Positions 8,319 to 15,557 of a stretch of DNA of 49,753 nucleotides are shown here, piece after piece. The notes below the pieces were generated by a model. The model ran no database searches. It was not told where the DNA came from and saw nothing but the letters and a program-made list of their open reading frames with translations. Numbering within the stretch: position 1 is the first letter of the stretch; the number at the start of each line of letters is the position of its first letter. The DNA lies in the NCBI GenBank assembly GCA_902797795.1, contig CADBUF010000078.1, positions 1 to 49,753 of the forward strand. The letters run 5' to 3'. A program made the position numbers and the translations under genes. The stretch is from an uncultured Erysipelotrichaceae bacterium (GTDB lineage Bacteria > Bacillota_I > Bacilli_A > RFN20 > CAG-826).

Positions 8319-9854
8319 ATGAAACGTATACTAACTATTTCAATACTCACAATTTTATTTGCGTCATGTGGAGGAGCATCTAATCCAGCTACACCTGTTA
8401 CTCCTACACCAGAACCTGCTAAAGGAAATGAACTTTTAATATATTACAATGGCACGTATTGGGTTATGGGCGCCATTATAAGAGACGATAGTCAAGTTGT
8501 TGTTCCTGGAAAATTTAATGATGGAATACATGGTGAAAAAGTTTTAAGAATCAACCAAACAGCGTTCCAAAATCAAAAGAATCTTAAGAGCATCAAAATT
8601 GATGGGGCTAGAATCGAAGGCGGATACGCTAGATTACTATTCCAGGGTTGCGACAATCTTGAACATGTTGAAGTAACAAGTTATAACCTCGCTTCTTATG
8701 ATGGGGTTATGTATTCAAGTGATTACTCCAGTGTTTTATATGTCCCACCTAAAAAATCAGGGATCATAACATTTAAGAAGGAAGCTAGTTTATCTTCACT
8801 CGATTTAACACATTGCAATGACATCACCGGTTTTGCCTTTGAAGATAACGAAAGCACACGTGGTTATCGAATTGAAGATGGAGTAATATATGGCGAAGAT
8901 GATTATATCGCTGCGGTAAGCCCTACAAGAACCGGCTCTTTATTTGTTAAAAATGTATCAACCTATTCATTTACAGGTTGTAGAAATATAAGTGAATATC
9001 AAGTAGATCCTGATAATAATACACTCTATGTAGAAAATGGTGTTCTTTATTCAAACTTTGGTGTTGATACTTATCGCCTAATGCGTTGCCCAAATACATT
9101 TGAGGGCAAATTTGAGGTCCCATCAAATACAGATAGTGTAATGATGCAAGCTTTCTTAGGCTGTAACAAAATAACTGAATTTAGCACAACCTCATATTTA
9201 ATGGATATCGGTCAATACGCCTTTAAAGATTGCACAATGTTATCGAAGTTAAGTTTTGGAGATAAAGTTACCAGCTTTGAACAATACGCATTCTATAATT
9301 GCCCTCAATTAACAAGCGTTAGCTGCGAATTAGAGAGTATCAGATATGATTCATTTTATAAATGTGATAATCTCACAAGCATTAATTTAGGAGCAAATTA
9401 TAAATTCACAAATAACGGAAAAGTCATAACATTAGGAGACAATTATGTTAATTACATTTTCCCTAATATCGGAGAGGAACTTCATTTAGGCGCTGGTGAA
9501 CAACGTTTCATCGATGAGAAAATGGTGTCTGAATATAAATCAATAAAGAGATTCACTGTTGATCCAGACAATACAAATTTGTACGAAGATGATGGAGTGC
9601 TCTATTGGAAAGAGACAAACGACTTATATAGAGTGCCAGCAGGAAAAGAAGGAACCCTTACTTTAAGTAAAGCTACAAAAAGTGTAGATATCAATTTCTT
9701 TGAAGGCTGTGACAAAATAACATCAATTGTTTATGATGGAACAAAAGAAGAATTCCAAAAAATTACAGGTATTATCTATATCACACAATATAATCACATC
9801 ACAGTCTATTGTTCTGATGGAACATTAGAAAATATAGTAATAGACGCTAAATAA
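8319..9854 (+). CDS. BspA-type leucine-rich-repeat lipoprotein
   Basis: Surface lipoprotein: signal peptide of 16 residues with lipid-attachment Cys17 in the FASC lipobox, then a Thr/Pro-rich linker (TPVTPTPEP). The rest is irregular BspA/LRR_5 repeats, for example AFQNQKNLKSI, AFKDCTMLSKLSF and AFYNCPQLTSV, each with the N/C-x-x-L-x-x-I/V pattern. Two segments repeat the motif VDPDNNTLYVENGVLY / VDPDNTNLYEDDGVLY. Such proteins bind host or glycan surfaces in gut bacteria; the ligand here is unknown. AGGATG precedes the ATG at a normal distance. A bidirectional terminator follows directly. Confidence 0.88.
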   Translation: MKRILTISILTILFASCGGASNPATPVTPTPEPAKGNELLIYYNGTYWVMGAIIRDDSQVVVPGKFNDGIHGEKVLRINQTAFQNQKNLKSIKIDGARIEGGYARLLFQGCDNLEHVEVTSYNLASYDGVMYSSDYSSVLYVPPKKSGIITFKKEASLSSLDLTHCNDITGFAFEDNESTRGYRIEDGVIYGEDDYIAAVSPTRTGSLFVKNVSTYSFTGCRNISEYQVDPDNNTLYVENGVLYSNFGVDTYRLMRCPNTFEGKFEVPSNTDSVMMQAFLGCNKITEFSTTSYLMDIGQYAFKDCTMLSKLSFGDKVTSFEQYAFYNCPQLTSVSCELESIRYDSFYKCDNLTSINLGANYKFTNNGKVITLGDNYVNYIFPNIGEELHLGAGEQRFIDEKMVSEYKSIKRFTVDPDNTNLYEDDGVLYWKETNDLYRVPAGKEGTLTLSKATKSVDINFFEGCDKITSIVYDGTKEEFQKITGIIYITQYNHITVYCSDGTLENIVIDAK

Positions 9855-9862
9855 AAAATAAG

Positions 9863-9895
9863 CCCTACCACACAAAGGTAGGGTTTAAATCTTTT
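9863..9895. terminator. Bidirectional intrinsic terminator
   Basis: Stem CCCTACC (9863-9869) and GGTAGGG (9877-9883) with a 7-base loop, followed on the plus strand by TTTAAATCTTTTT. It ends the LRR lipoprotein gene and overlaps the stop codon of the convergent dehydrogenase gene. Confidence 0.75.
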
Positions 9896-10521
9896 TCACC
9901 GTTATCAACAAGGACATTTTGTCCTGACATCGATTTGTTGACTAATGTTAAGAAGATAATCCAATCAGTAGTTTCTTCTAGACTCATCCATTTTTTAAGT
10001 GGGGTCACTTTCATTATTTGTTCCCATTTAGTTTTATTTTGGATAACAGGCTTGTTTGAATCTGTAAGAACTCCACCAAAAGAGATTGCATTCACTGTTA
10101 CTTGTTGAGGCGCTAATTTAATAGCAATATTTTTCATATAACCAACAATACCAGCTTTACTGGCGACGTATTTATCGAATTCTTGACCAGTAATAGAAGA
10201 GCTTGAAGCATTGAATAATATAGAATTTATATCTTTATTATTTAACCCATATTTTTCAGTAACATTAATCGTTCCAATTAAGTTGTTTTCAATGTCATCA
10301 TCACTATTTTGTAGACCAGCGTTATTAAATAAGATTTCAATGCCTTCAATATCTGGAAGAGTGGACTTCCTACTTATATTGCACACAAAATGATGATATT
10401 TAGGATGATTGATTTTTGACTCTAACAAATCTAAACCATATACTTCATGGCCAAGTTCTAGATATTTTTTTGCGGCTTCTAAACCTATCCCACTAGAGGA
10501 ACCACTAACAAGCACTTTCAT
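9865..10521 (-). CDS. Short-chain dehydrogenase/reductase
   Basis: Classical SDR oxidoreductase using NAD(P). The Rossmann motif SGSSSGIG is at residues 6-13, NNAG near 85, and the active-site set Ser...Tyr-x-x-x-Lys appears as NASSSSITG followed by YVASKAG near 140. The C-terminal NVLVDNGEKDL matches the family end. Substrate cannot be told. ATG at 10521 is chosen over TTG at 10527; GGAAAGGA lies about 11 bases upstream. It overlaps the end of the transporter gene and is probably co-transcribed with it, hence may respond to the same riboswitch. Confidence 0.88.
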   Translation of the reverse strand: MKVLVSGSSSGIGLEAAKKYLELGHEVYGLDLLESKINHPKYHHFVCNISRKSTLPDIEGIEILFNNAGLQNSDDDIENNLIGTINVTEKYGLNNKDINSILFNASSSSITGQEFDKYVASKAGIVGYMKNIAIKLAPQQVTVNAISFGGVLTDSNKPVIQNKTKWEQIMKVTPLKKWMSLEETTDWIIFLTLVNKSMSGQNVLVDNGEKDLNPTFVW

Positions 10522-11236
10522 ATTCAAAGTATTCCTTTCCTACTCCCTCTGACTTCCATTTTTTACAAACATAATATCCAAATGGTGAGAAGATGATTTC
10601 CATTACAAGTTCTAAAGACGCTCCAATTAATGAACAGGTCACACATTGAATAAATGTCCAAGAGAATCCATCCCAGAAAATCGGAGCAAAAATAGTAAAT
10701 GTAAAGATCGCGAAGATCAAATTATCTACAAACTGAGCGACAAATGTTGATACATAGCTTCTTATAAAGAACGCTAATTTTCCATCTGGATTATTTTTAA
10801 AAATTCTTCCTATTGACCAATTGAGGACGTTGTTTAATATTGCTGACGCTAAAAAGGCAATCGTACTACTGAGAAGAATGAACCATGTTCCTCCAAAAAT
10901 CGTGTTAAATGAAGAATAATCGGTAGTAGGCGTAGGGATAATACTGATGATGTAAAAGATTAAACAGCACAATAGATTAACAAGCATTGCAAATACTGAT
11001 AGCTTATTGCTTGCTCTAGGACCAAAGTGTTTAGTCACAATATCCATACATAAAAATGAGAGCCATGAAACAAATATTCCCCCATCAATTGCTAGATATT
11101 CACTTTGATATATAGTCTTATTGGCTAATAAGTTCATTGTGATAACAGAAACAGTGAATAAGGCAATCACTATTCCTGGTATGCTTCGGAAAAGTAACTT
11201 CGTTTTAGCGTACTCTCCCACTAACCATGTTTTCAT
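10505..11236 (-). CDS. yhhQ: VUT-family (YhhQ-type) queuosine precursor transporter
   Basis: Integral membrane protein of the vitamin-uptake-transporter/COG1738 family that imports preQ0/preQ1-type queuosine precursors. Six hydrophobic segments are visible. Family signatures are ANKTIY, DGGIFVSWLSFLCMDIVTKHFGP near residue 50-72 and RSYVSTFVAQFVDNLIFA near 165. AAGGAG lies ahead of the ATG inside a probable preQ1 aptamer, so expression is likely turned down when precursor is plentiful. The gene pairs with a short-chain dehydrogenase that overlaps its 3' end. Confidence 0.88.
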   Translation of the reverse strand: MKTWLVGEYAKTKLLFRSIPGIVIALFTVSVITMNLLANKTIYQSEYLAIDGGIFVSWLSFLCMDIVTKHFGPRASNKLSVFAMLVNLLCCLIFYIISIIPTPTTDYSSFNTIFGGTWFILLSSTIAFLASAILNNVLNWSIGRIFKNNPDGKLAFFIRSYVSTFVAQFVDNLIFAIFTFTIFAPIFWDGFSWTFIQCVTCSLIGASLELVMEIIFSPFGYYVCKKWKSEGVGKEYFEYESAC

Positions 11237-11244
11237 AAAAAAAT

Positions 11245-11294
11245 CTCCTTGGTTTTATTTTTTAATGCGAAGGATTTAGAGGCCGAACTCCGCA
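11245..11294 (-). promoter_or_regulatory. Probable preQ1-I type riboswitch
   Basis: On the minus strand a 7-bp stem TGCGGAG / CTTCGCA (one G-T pair) encloses a loop starting TTCGGCC, followed by an A-rich tail TTAAAAAATAAAACCAAGG that contains the ribosome-binding site. This is the plan of the small preQ1-I H-type pseudoknot (stem, loop with UUCG..GC.C, A-rich strand, then a tail that includes the ribosome site). The CCT in the loop could pair with AGG of the ribosome site, giving translational control. The downstream queuosine-precursor transporter supports the call. The loop is longer than the classical examples. Confidence 0.6.
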
Positions 11295-11335
11295 TGAAAA
11301 TAATATAGCAATAATATGGTTATTAAAACTATTTT

Positions 11336-12226
11336 TTATTTATTATTAATGAAATCGAAGAATATTTTTCGATATTCATCAGTGCATTTAAGATAGCATA
11401 AGCCATGCTCAATGCCTTCAAAAATTTCCACTGTGACATGCTCTTTATTGCAAGCTTCAACACGTAGGCTTTCTTGATATGGAACTGCTCGATCATAACC
11501 GCTATGGATGATAAGAATTTTGTTATTTGAATTCCTTACATAATCAGTCACATCATATTTCAAATATGTATGACAAAAAATAAGAGCAGATAATAATGTA
11601 AGCGGATAGAAGATAGCAACACTTTTTTTCTTACCACGTATGATAAGTTTAATAATCTGTTTAGAGGAAATATAAGGGGAATCTGCGATGATTTTCACGC
11701 GATCATCATTAATTTTATCGGACGCCATTAAGACTGAGGCAGCGCCCATAGAAACACCAACAATTGTAATCTTTATATCTTCTCCAAAATGTTCTTTTGC
11801 AAAATTGATCCAAGATAAAACATCATATTGCTCTTTCTTACCTAAGGTGATTTTATGGCCTTCACTTTGTCCATGTCCTCTAAAATCTACGAGGATGACA
11901 TTCTTATGTTCTTTTAATAAATCCATGGTTAAACCAGAGAAACTTCTTCTCGCAGTTCTTCGATATCCATGGAACATGATGACATATTCATTTGAACCTT
12001 CGCTTTTATAAAAATAGCCATGAAGTTTAAATCCTTCTTTAGATTTTGTTTCTAAATCTTCATAAGGAATCTTAAGCATCACTGCAACACATTCATTAGC
12101 CTTATTAGCAACACCTTGATAATTTAATCCTTGAGCAAGATTAAATTCATTGTTTTGACCTTTAATAGGACTATAAAACGCTCTTTTGTAAAGGATGTAA
12201 GCAAGAATTAATATTAAACAAATCAT
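11336..12226 (-). CDS. Membrane-anchored alpha/beta hydrolase
   Basis: Serine hydrolase with a hydrophobic N-terminal anchor (residues 1-12, then YKRAFYSPIKG). The core shows the oxyanion region MFHGYRRT, VDFRGHGQSEGH, the nucleophile elbow GVSMGA, the acid Asp in HSGYDRAVP and the His in GIEHGL. A second hydrophobic stretch lies near residue 205-222. It resembles BAAT/YqkD-like peptidase-type hydrolases; the substrate is unknown. No ribosome-binding sequence precedes the ATG and TATAAT ends 12 bases upstream, pointing to a near-leaderless mRNA. Confidence 0.85.
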   Translation of the reverse strand: MICLILILAYILYKRAFYSPIKGQNNEFNLAQGLNYQGVANKANECVAVMLKIPYEDLETKSKEGFKLHGYFYKSEGSNEYVIMFHGYRRTARRSFSGLTMDLLKEHKNVILVDFRGHGQSEGHKITLGKKEQYDVLSWINFAKEHFGEDIKITIVGVSMGAASVLMASDKINDDRVKIIADSPYISSKQIIKLIIRGKKKSVAIFYPLTLLSALIFCHTYLKYDVTDYVRNSNNKILIIHSGYDRAVPYQESLRVEACNKEHVTVEIFEGIEHGLCYLKCTDEYRKIFFDFINNK

Positions 12227-12238
12227 ATGTCGCTAATT

Positions 12239-12244
12239 ATTATA
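12239..12244 (-). promoter_or_regulatory. -10 element of the alpha/beta hydrolase gene
   Basis: TATAAT on the minus strand, 12 bases from the ATG at 12226, with no purine-rich ribosome site between. The expected leader is about 5 bases. Confidence 0.4.
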
Positions 12245-12288
12245 TTATTTTTTATCTTTTTGTTTAATACTGTTTGTATTATTAAATT

Positions 12289-12326
12289 GTTTACAAAGTT
12301 TACCAATATATTTACTAAAGTTTACT
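12289..12326 (+). promoter_or_regulatory. Four phased TTTAC repeats, candidate operator cluster of sugar unit A
   Basis: TTTAC occurs at 12290, 12299, 12311 and 12321, i.e. spaced 9, 12 and 10 bases, just ahead of the phosphosugar mutase -10 (TATAAT at 12348-12353). Three copies are preceded by AAG or TG. The same word recurs ahead of units B and C, suggesting one regulator, possibly the LacI-type protein at 17673. Evidence is pattern only. Confidence 0.4.
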
Positions 12327-12375
12327 ATTGATTATTTTTCTTAAAGTTATAATCAAAGTGAAAGAGAAACATAAT

Positions 12376-14058
12376 ATGAGAGAAACATTATCTATTTTTA
12401 ATATTTGGCGCACGTACGCGGTAGAAGACAAAGACTTAGTTTCTGAATTAAAAGAAATGGAAGGCAAAAAAGAAGCGATTGATGATGCCTTTTATCAGGA
12501 ATTAGAATTTGGCACTGGCGGATTAAGAGGCGTAATTGGTGCAGGAACCAATAGAATGAATATTTATGTTGTTAGAAAGGCCTCTCAAGGATTTGCCAAC
12601 TATCTCAATAAGAATTTTTCCCATCCATCAGTGGCAATCAGTTATGATTCACGTATTAAAAGTACCTTGTTTGCTAAAACTGCTGCCGAAGTATTCGCGG
12701 CCAACAATATTAAAGTTCATATCTATAAAGAATTGATGCCAACACCAAACCTTAGCTATGCAGTTAGAGAATTACACTGTTCAGGTGGTATTATGGTTAC
12801 CGCTTCTCATAATCCAAGTAAATATAACGGTTATAAGGTTTATGGACAAGATGGCTGTCAAATTACCACAAAAGCAGCAGCAGATATATTAAGTGAAATT
12901 GAAAAAGTTGACCCTTTTAATGACGTCGATTATTGCCAATTCGAATTAGCCTTACAATCTAATTTAATCTCGTATATAGACGACTCCCTACATGATAAAT
13001 TCATAAATCGCGTAGAAAAAGAGAGTGTTCTCTTTGGTGATGAAATCAAAAAAGACTTTAAAATTATTTATTCCCCTCTTAACGGAACAGGACTAAAACC
13101 AGTCACAACAATTTTAAAGAAAAATGGTTATAACGTTTTTGTTGTCCCTGAGCAAGAAAAGCCAGATGGACATTTCCCAACTTGCCCATATCCAAATCCA
13201 GAAATTAGAGAAGCGATGGAATTAGGGATTAAGTACGCAAAAAGAGAAAAGGCTGACTTATTTATCGCCACTGATCCTGATTGTGATCGCGTCGGAACTG
13301 CAGTAAGAGATAATAAAACTAATTCGTTTGTTCTTATAAATGGTAATCAAATGGGTATTCTTCTTCTTGATTATATTTGTCACCAAAGAAAATCACATAA
13401 TAAGATGCCCAAACATCCAATTGCAATTAAAACCATTGTGACTACCGATATGTCGTTTCCAATTGCTAAAAATTATGGCGTGTCCATTAAGGAAGTATTA
13501 ACAGGGTTCAAATACATCGGAGAACAAATCTTATTCCTTGAAGAAAAGCACCTTGAAAATCAATACATTTTTGGTTTTGAAGAAAGCTATGGCTATCTAA
13601 GTGGAACATACGTTAGAGATAAAGACGCGGTTAATGGGGTTTACCTCATCGCAGAGATGTATTCTTATTATAAAAATAAAGGAATTTCTCTTTCAGAGAA
13701 GTTAGAAGAATTATATAACGAATATGGATATTATTCATCTTACTTGAATTCCTATACTTTTGAAGGAATTGAAGGCGCTAAAAAGATGAAAGTTATCATC
13801 GAAAAATTTAGAAATAATCAAGTTGTGTTTCCTGAATTACACATTAGTAAAGTAATTGACTATCAAAATGGAATTGATGACCTACCAAAATCAAATGTCA
13901 TTAAAATCATATTTGAAGAAGGACACTCAATTGTGGTTAGACCATCTGGAACAGAGCCAAAAATCAAAATTTATTTCTCACTGATTGGCAAATCAAATGA
14001 AGATAATAATGCTTTATATGAAAATCTACTCGAAATAATTAACAAGGAGATTCAATAA
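12376..14058 (+). CDS. pgcA: Phosphoglucomutase/phosphomannomutase (PgcA type)
   Basis: Alpha-D-phosphohexomutase that interconverts hexose 1- and 6-phosphates. Visible motifs: GTGGLRG near residue 40, phosphoserine loop VTASHNPSKYNGYK near 140, metal loop ATDPDCDRVG near 300, sugar loop GFEESYGYLSG near 400 and phosphate loop RPSGTEPKIKIY near 525. The ATG at 12376 (MRETLSIFNIW) gives 560 residues as in the family; a TTG at 12328 would place the -10 inside the gene. In this locus it is the enzyme expected to turn GH130-derived mannose 1-phosphate into mannose 6-phosphate. First gene of unit A; its stop overlaps the next start by one base. Confidence 0.92.
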   Translation: MRETLSIFNIWRTYAVEDKDLVSELKEMEGKKEAIDDAFYQELEFGTGGLRGVIGAGTNRMNIYVVRKASQGFANYLNKNFSHPSVAISYDSRIKSTLFAKTAAEVFAANNIKVHIYKELMPTPNLSYAVRELHCSGGIMVTASHNPSKYNGYKVYGQDGCQITTKAAADILSEIEKVDPFNDVDYCQFELALQSNLISYIDDSLHDKFINRVEKESVLFGDEIKKDFKIIYSPLNGTGLKPVTTILKKNGYNVFVVPEQEKPDGHFPTCPYPNPEIREAMELGIKYAKREKADLFIATDPDCDRVGTAVRDNKTNSFVLINGNQMGILLLDYICHQRKSHNKMPKHPIAIKTIVTTDMSFPIAKNYGVSIKEVLTGFKYIGEQILFLEEKHLENQYIFGFEESYGYLSGTYVRDKDAVNGVYLIAEMYSYYKNKGISLSEKLEELYNEYGYYSSYLNSYTFEGIEGAKKMKVIIEKFRNNQVVFPELHISKVIDYQNGIDDLPKSNVIKIIFEEGHSIVVRPSGTEPKIKIYFSLIGKSNEDNNALYENLLEIINKEIQ

Positions 14059-14834
14059 TGAATATTTTGTGTGTCGGTAACTCGTTCGCCGTAGATGCTT
14101 CAACCTATGTTCATCAAATTGCAGAACATATTGGAGAAAAAATCGATATCCACGTTTTATACATTCCTGGTTGTCCAATAAACTTACACTGGAAAAATTA
14201 TCTTTCTAGAGAAAAAGCTTATGAATTCTATGTAAATGGAAGCCTTTCTCCTCTTATGTGGTGTGATATTTTTGAAGGACTTAGATACACAAAATACGAC
14301 TATATAACCTTCCAACAAAGAAGCGGAGATTCTGGTGATGCATCAACTTTTTTCCCAGAATTAACCCTTTTATCGGAACATATTAAAAAAGACTATCAAG
14401 GTCAACATGTATTGCATAAAACCTGGAGCTACGCGAAATCATTTTCACATGATAAATATGGTAATAACCCATTAGATCAAGCTGCGATGGATAATGACAT
14501 TAAGGAAGCTTATCTAGAAGTTAGTAAAAAAGCTAACATTAAGTATATCATCCCTTCTGGTGAGGCTATTAAATTAGCAAGACAGGTATTTGGTGATGAA
14601 CTCAATCGTGATGGATATCACCTTAACGAAAGAGGAAGATTATTAGTCGGAATACTGTGGGTGATGTATTTTTTAGGTAAAGAAAATATCAACTTAGAAG
14701 GCTTTGTTCCTCGTGGATTTACCTATGACGACAAAACCCCTGGAGTAGATGAAAAAGAGATACCAACACTCGTAGAAATCGCTCAGAACGCACTTAAAAA
14801 TAACAAAGGACACAATTTATATGCTCAAAATTGA
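14058..14834 (+). CDS. DUF4886 SGNH-fold hydrolase, cytoplasmic
   Basis: Matches the DUF4886 type of SGNH hydrolases: LCVGNSFAVDAS at residues 4-15 carries the nucleophile Ser, YITFQQRSG near 92-100 is the family block, and DGYHLNERGRL near 192 carries the Asp/His pair. No signal peptide, so it acts inside the cell, probably removing acyl groups from imported oligosaccharides (inferred from context). ATG overlaps the mutase stop (TAATG) with AAGGAG upstream. A second DUF4886 domain is embedded in the secreted protein at 36410. Confidence 0.8.
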   Translation: MNILCVGNSFAVDASTYVHQIAEHIGEKIDIHVLYIPGCPINLHWKNYLSREKAYEFYVNGSLSPLMWCDIFEGLRYTKYDYITFQQRSGDSGDASTFFPELTLLSEHIKKDYQGQHVLHKTWSYAKSFSHDKYGNNPLDQAAMDNDIKEAYLEVSKKANIKYIIPSGEAIKLARQVFGDELNRDGYHLNERGRLLVGILWVMYFLGKENINLEGFVPRGFTYDDKTPGVDEKEIPTLVEIAQNALKNNKGHNLYAQN

Positions 14835-15444
14835 AAAGAACGAATATCAAGGAATTAGATACTTACTTTATTATCCAAAAGACTTTAAAAAAGAGAACAA
14901 ATATCCAGTTGTATTTCATCTCCATGGAGCTGGTTCAAGAGGAAAAGATTTTAAAGAATTTGAAGGATCAGTAATACTTGATTTATTAGACAAAGAAGAA
15001 TCTCCTCTTAATGAGGCAATATGTGTTTTCCCACAATGTCAAAACGACACCTGGTTTGATTCGTTTACCGAATTATTAAACCTTGTGAAATACATATATT
15101 CTCAACCTTTTGTTGATCAAAAAAGATTTAACGCTTCCGGCATTTCAATGGGGGGATATGCGACCTATCAAGTCTTAATGTCACTACCAAAACTATTCAA
15201 TAAAGCACTAATTTGTTGTGGAGGCGGAATGTATTGGAATTCTGGCCGAATTAAAGACATAAAATTTAGAATTTTTCATGGTGAAAAAGATGTCGCAGTT
15301 TACCCAGAAGAAGCTAGACGAATGTATGCTCGATTAGTGGAAACAAACGCTGACGCTACCTTAACAATTTATCATGACTGTGATCACAACTGTTGGGAGA
15401 AAACATACCTAAATTTAGATAACCTCAAATGGCTCATTTCTTAG
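14821..15444 (+). CDS. Alpha/beta-fold esterase (carboxylesterase/feruloyl-esterase type)
   Basis: 207-residue cytoplasmic serine esterase of the polyhydroxybutyrate-depolymerase/phospholipase-carboxylesterase group. Oxyanion motif HLHGAGSRG is near residue 34, nucleophile in SGISMGGYAT near 108, acid Asp in FHGEKDVAV near 160 and His in YHDCDHNCW near 185. It overlaps the DUF4886 gene by 14 bases, so the two esterases are made together. Deacylation of imported sugars is the likely job; the acyl group is unknown. Confidence 0.82.
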   Translation: MLKIEKNEYQGIRYLLYYPKDFKKENKYPVVFHLHGAGSRGKDFKEFEGSVILDLLDKEESPLNEAICVFPQCQNDTWFDSFTELLNLVKYIYSQPFVDQKRFNASGISMGGYATYQVLMSLPKLFNKALICCGGGMYWNSGRIKDIKFRIFHGEKDVAVYPEEARRMYARLVETNADATLTIYHDCDHNCWEKTYLNLDNLKWLIS

Positions 15445-15472
15445 TTAGTGAACTTTTTATAAACTTTATAAA

Positions 15473-15514
15473 ATGTTTACCAAATTCAAATAATGTTTAT
15501 TAATTAAAAACATT
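15473..15514 (+). promoter_or_regulatory. Candidate operator of sugar unit B
   Basis: AATGTTTA occurs at 15473-15480 and 15492-15499 (19 bases apart). The second copy is the left arm of an imperfect palindrome AATGTTTATTA / TTAAAAACATT at 15492-15514. It lies in the 113-base gap ahead of the first lipoprotein gene of unit B. The GTTTA core resembles the repeats ahead of units A and C. Confidence 0.4.
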
Positions 15515-15557
15515 TTTCTCCTGGTTGAATGCAAAAATATTCATAGGAGAACTTTTT

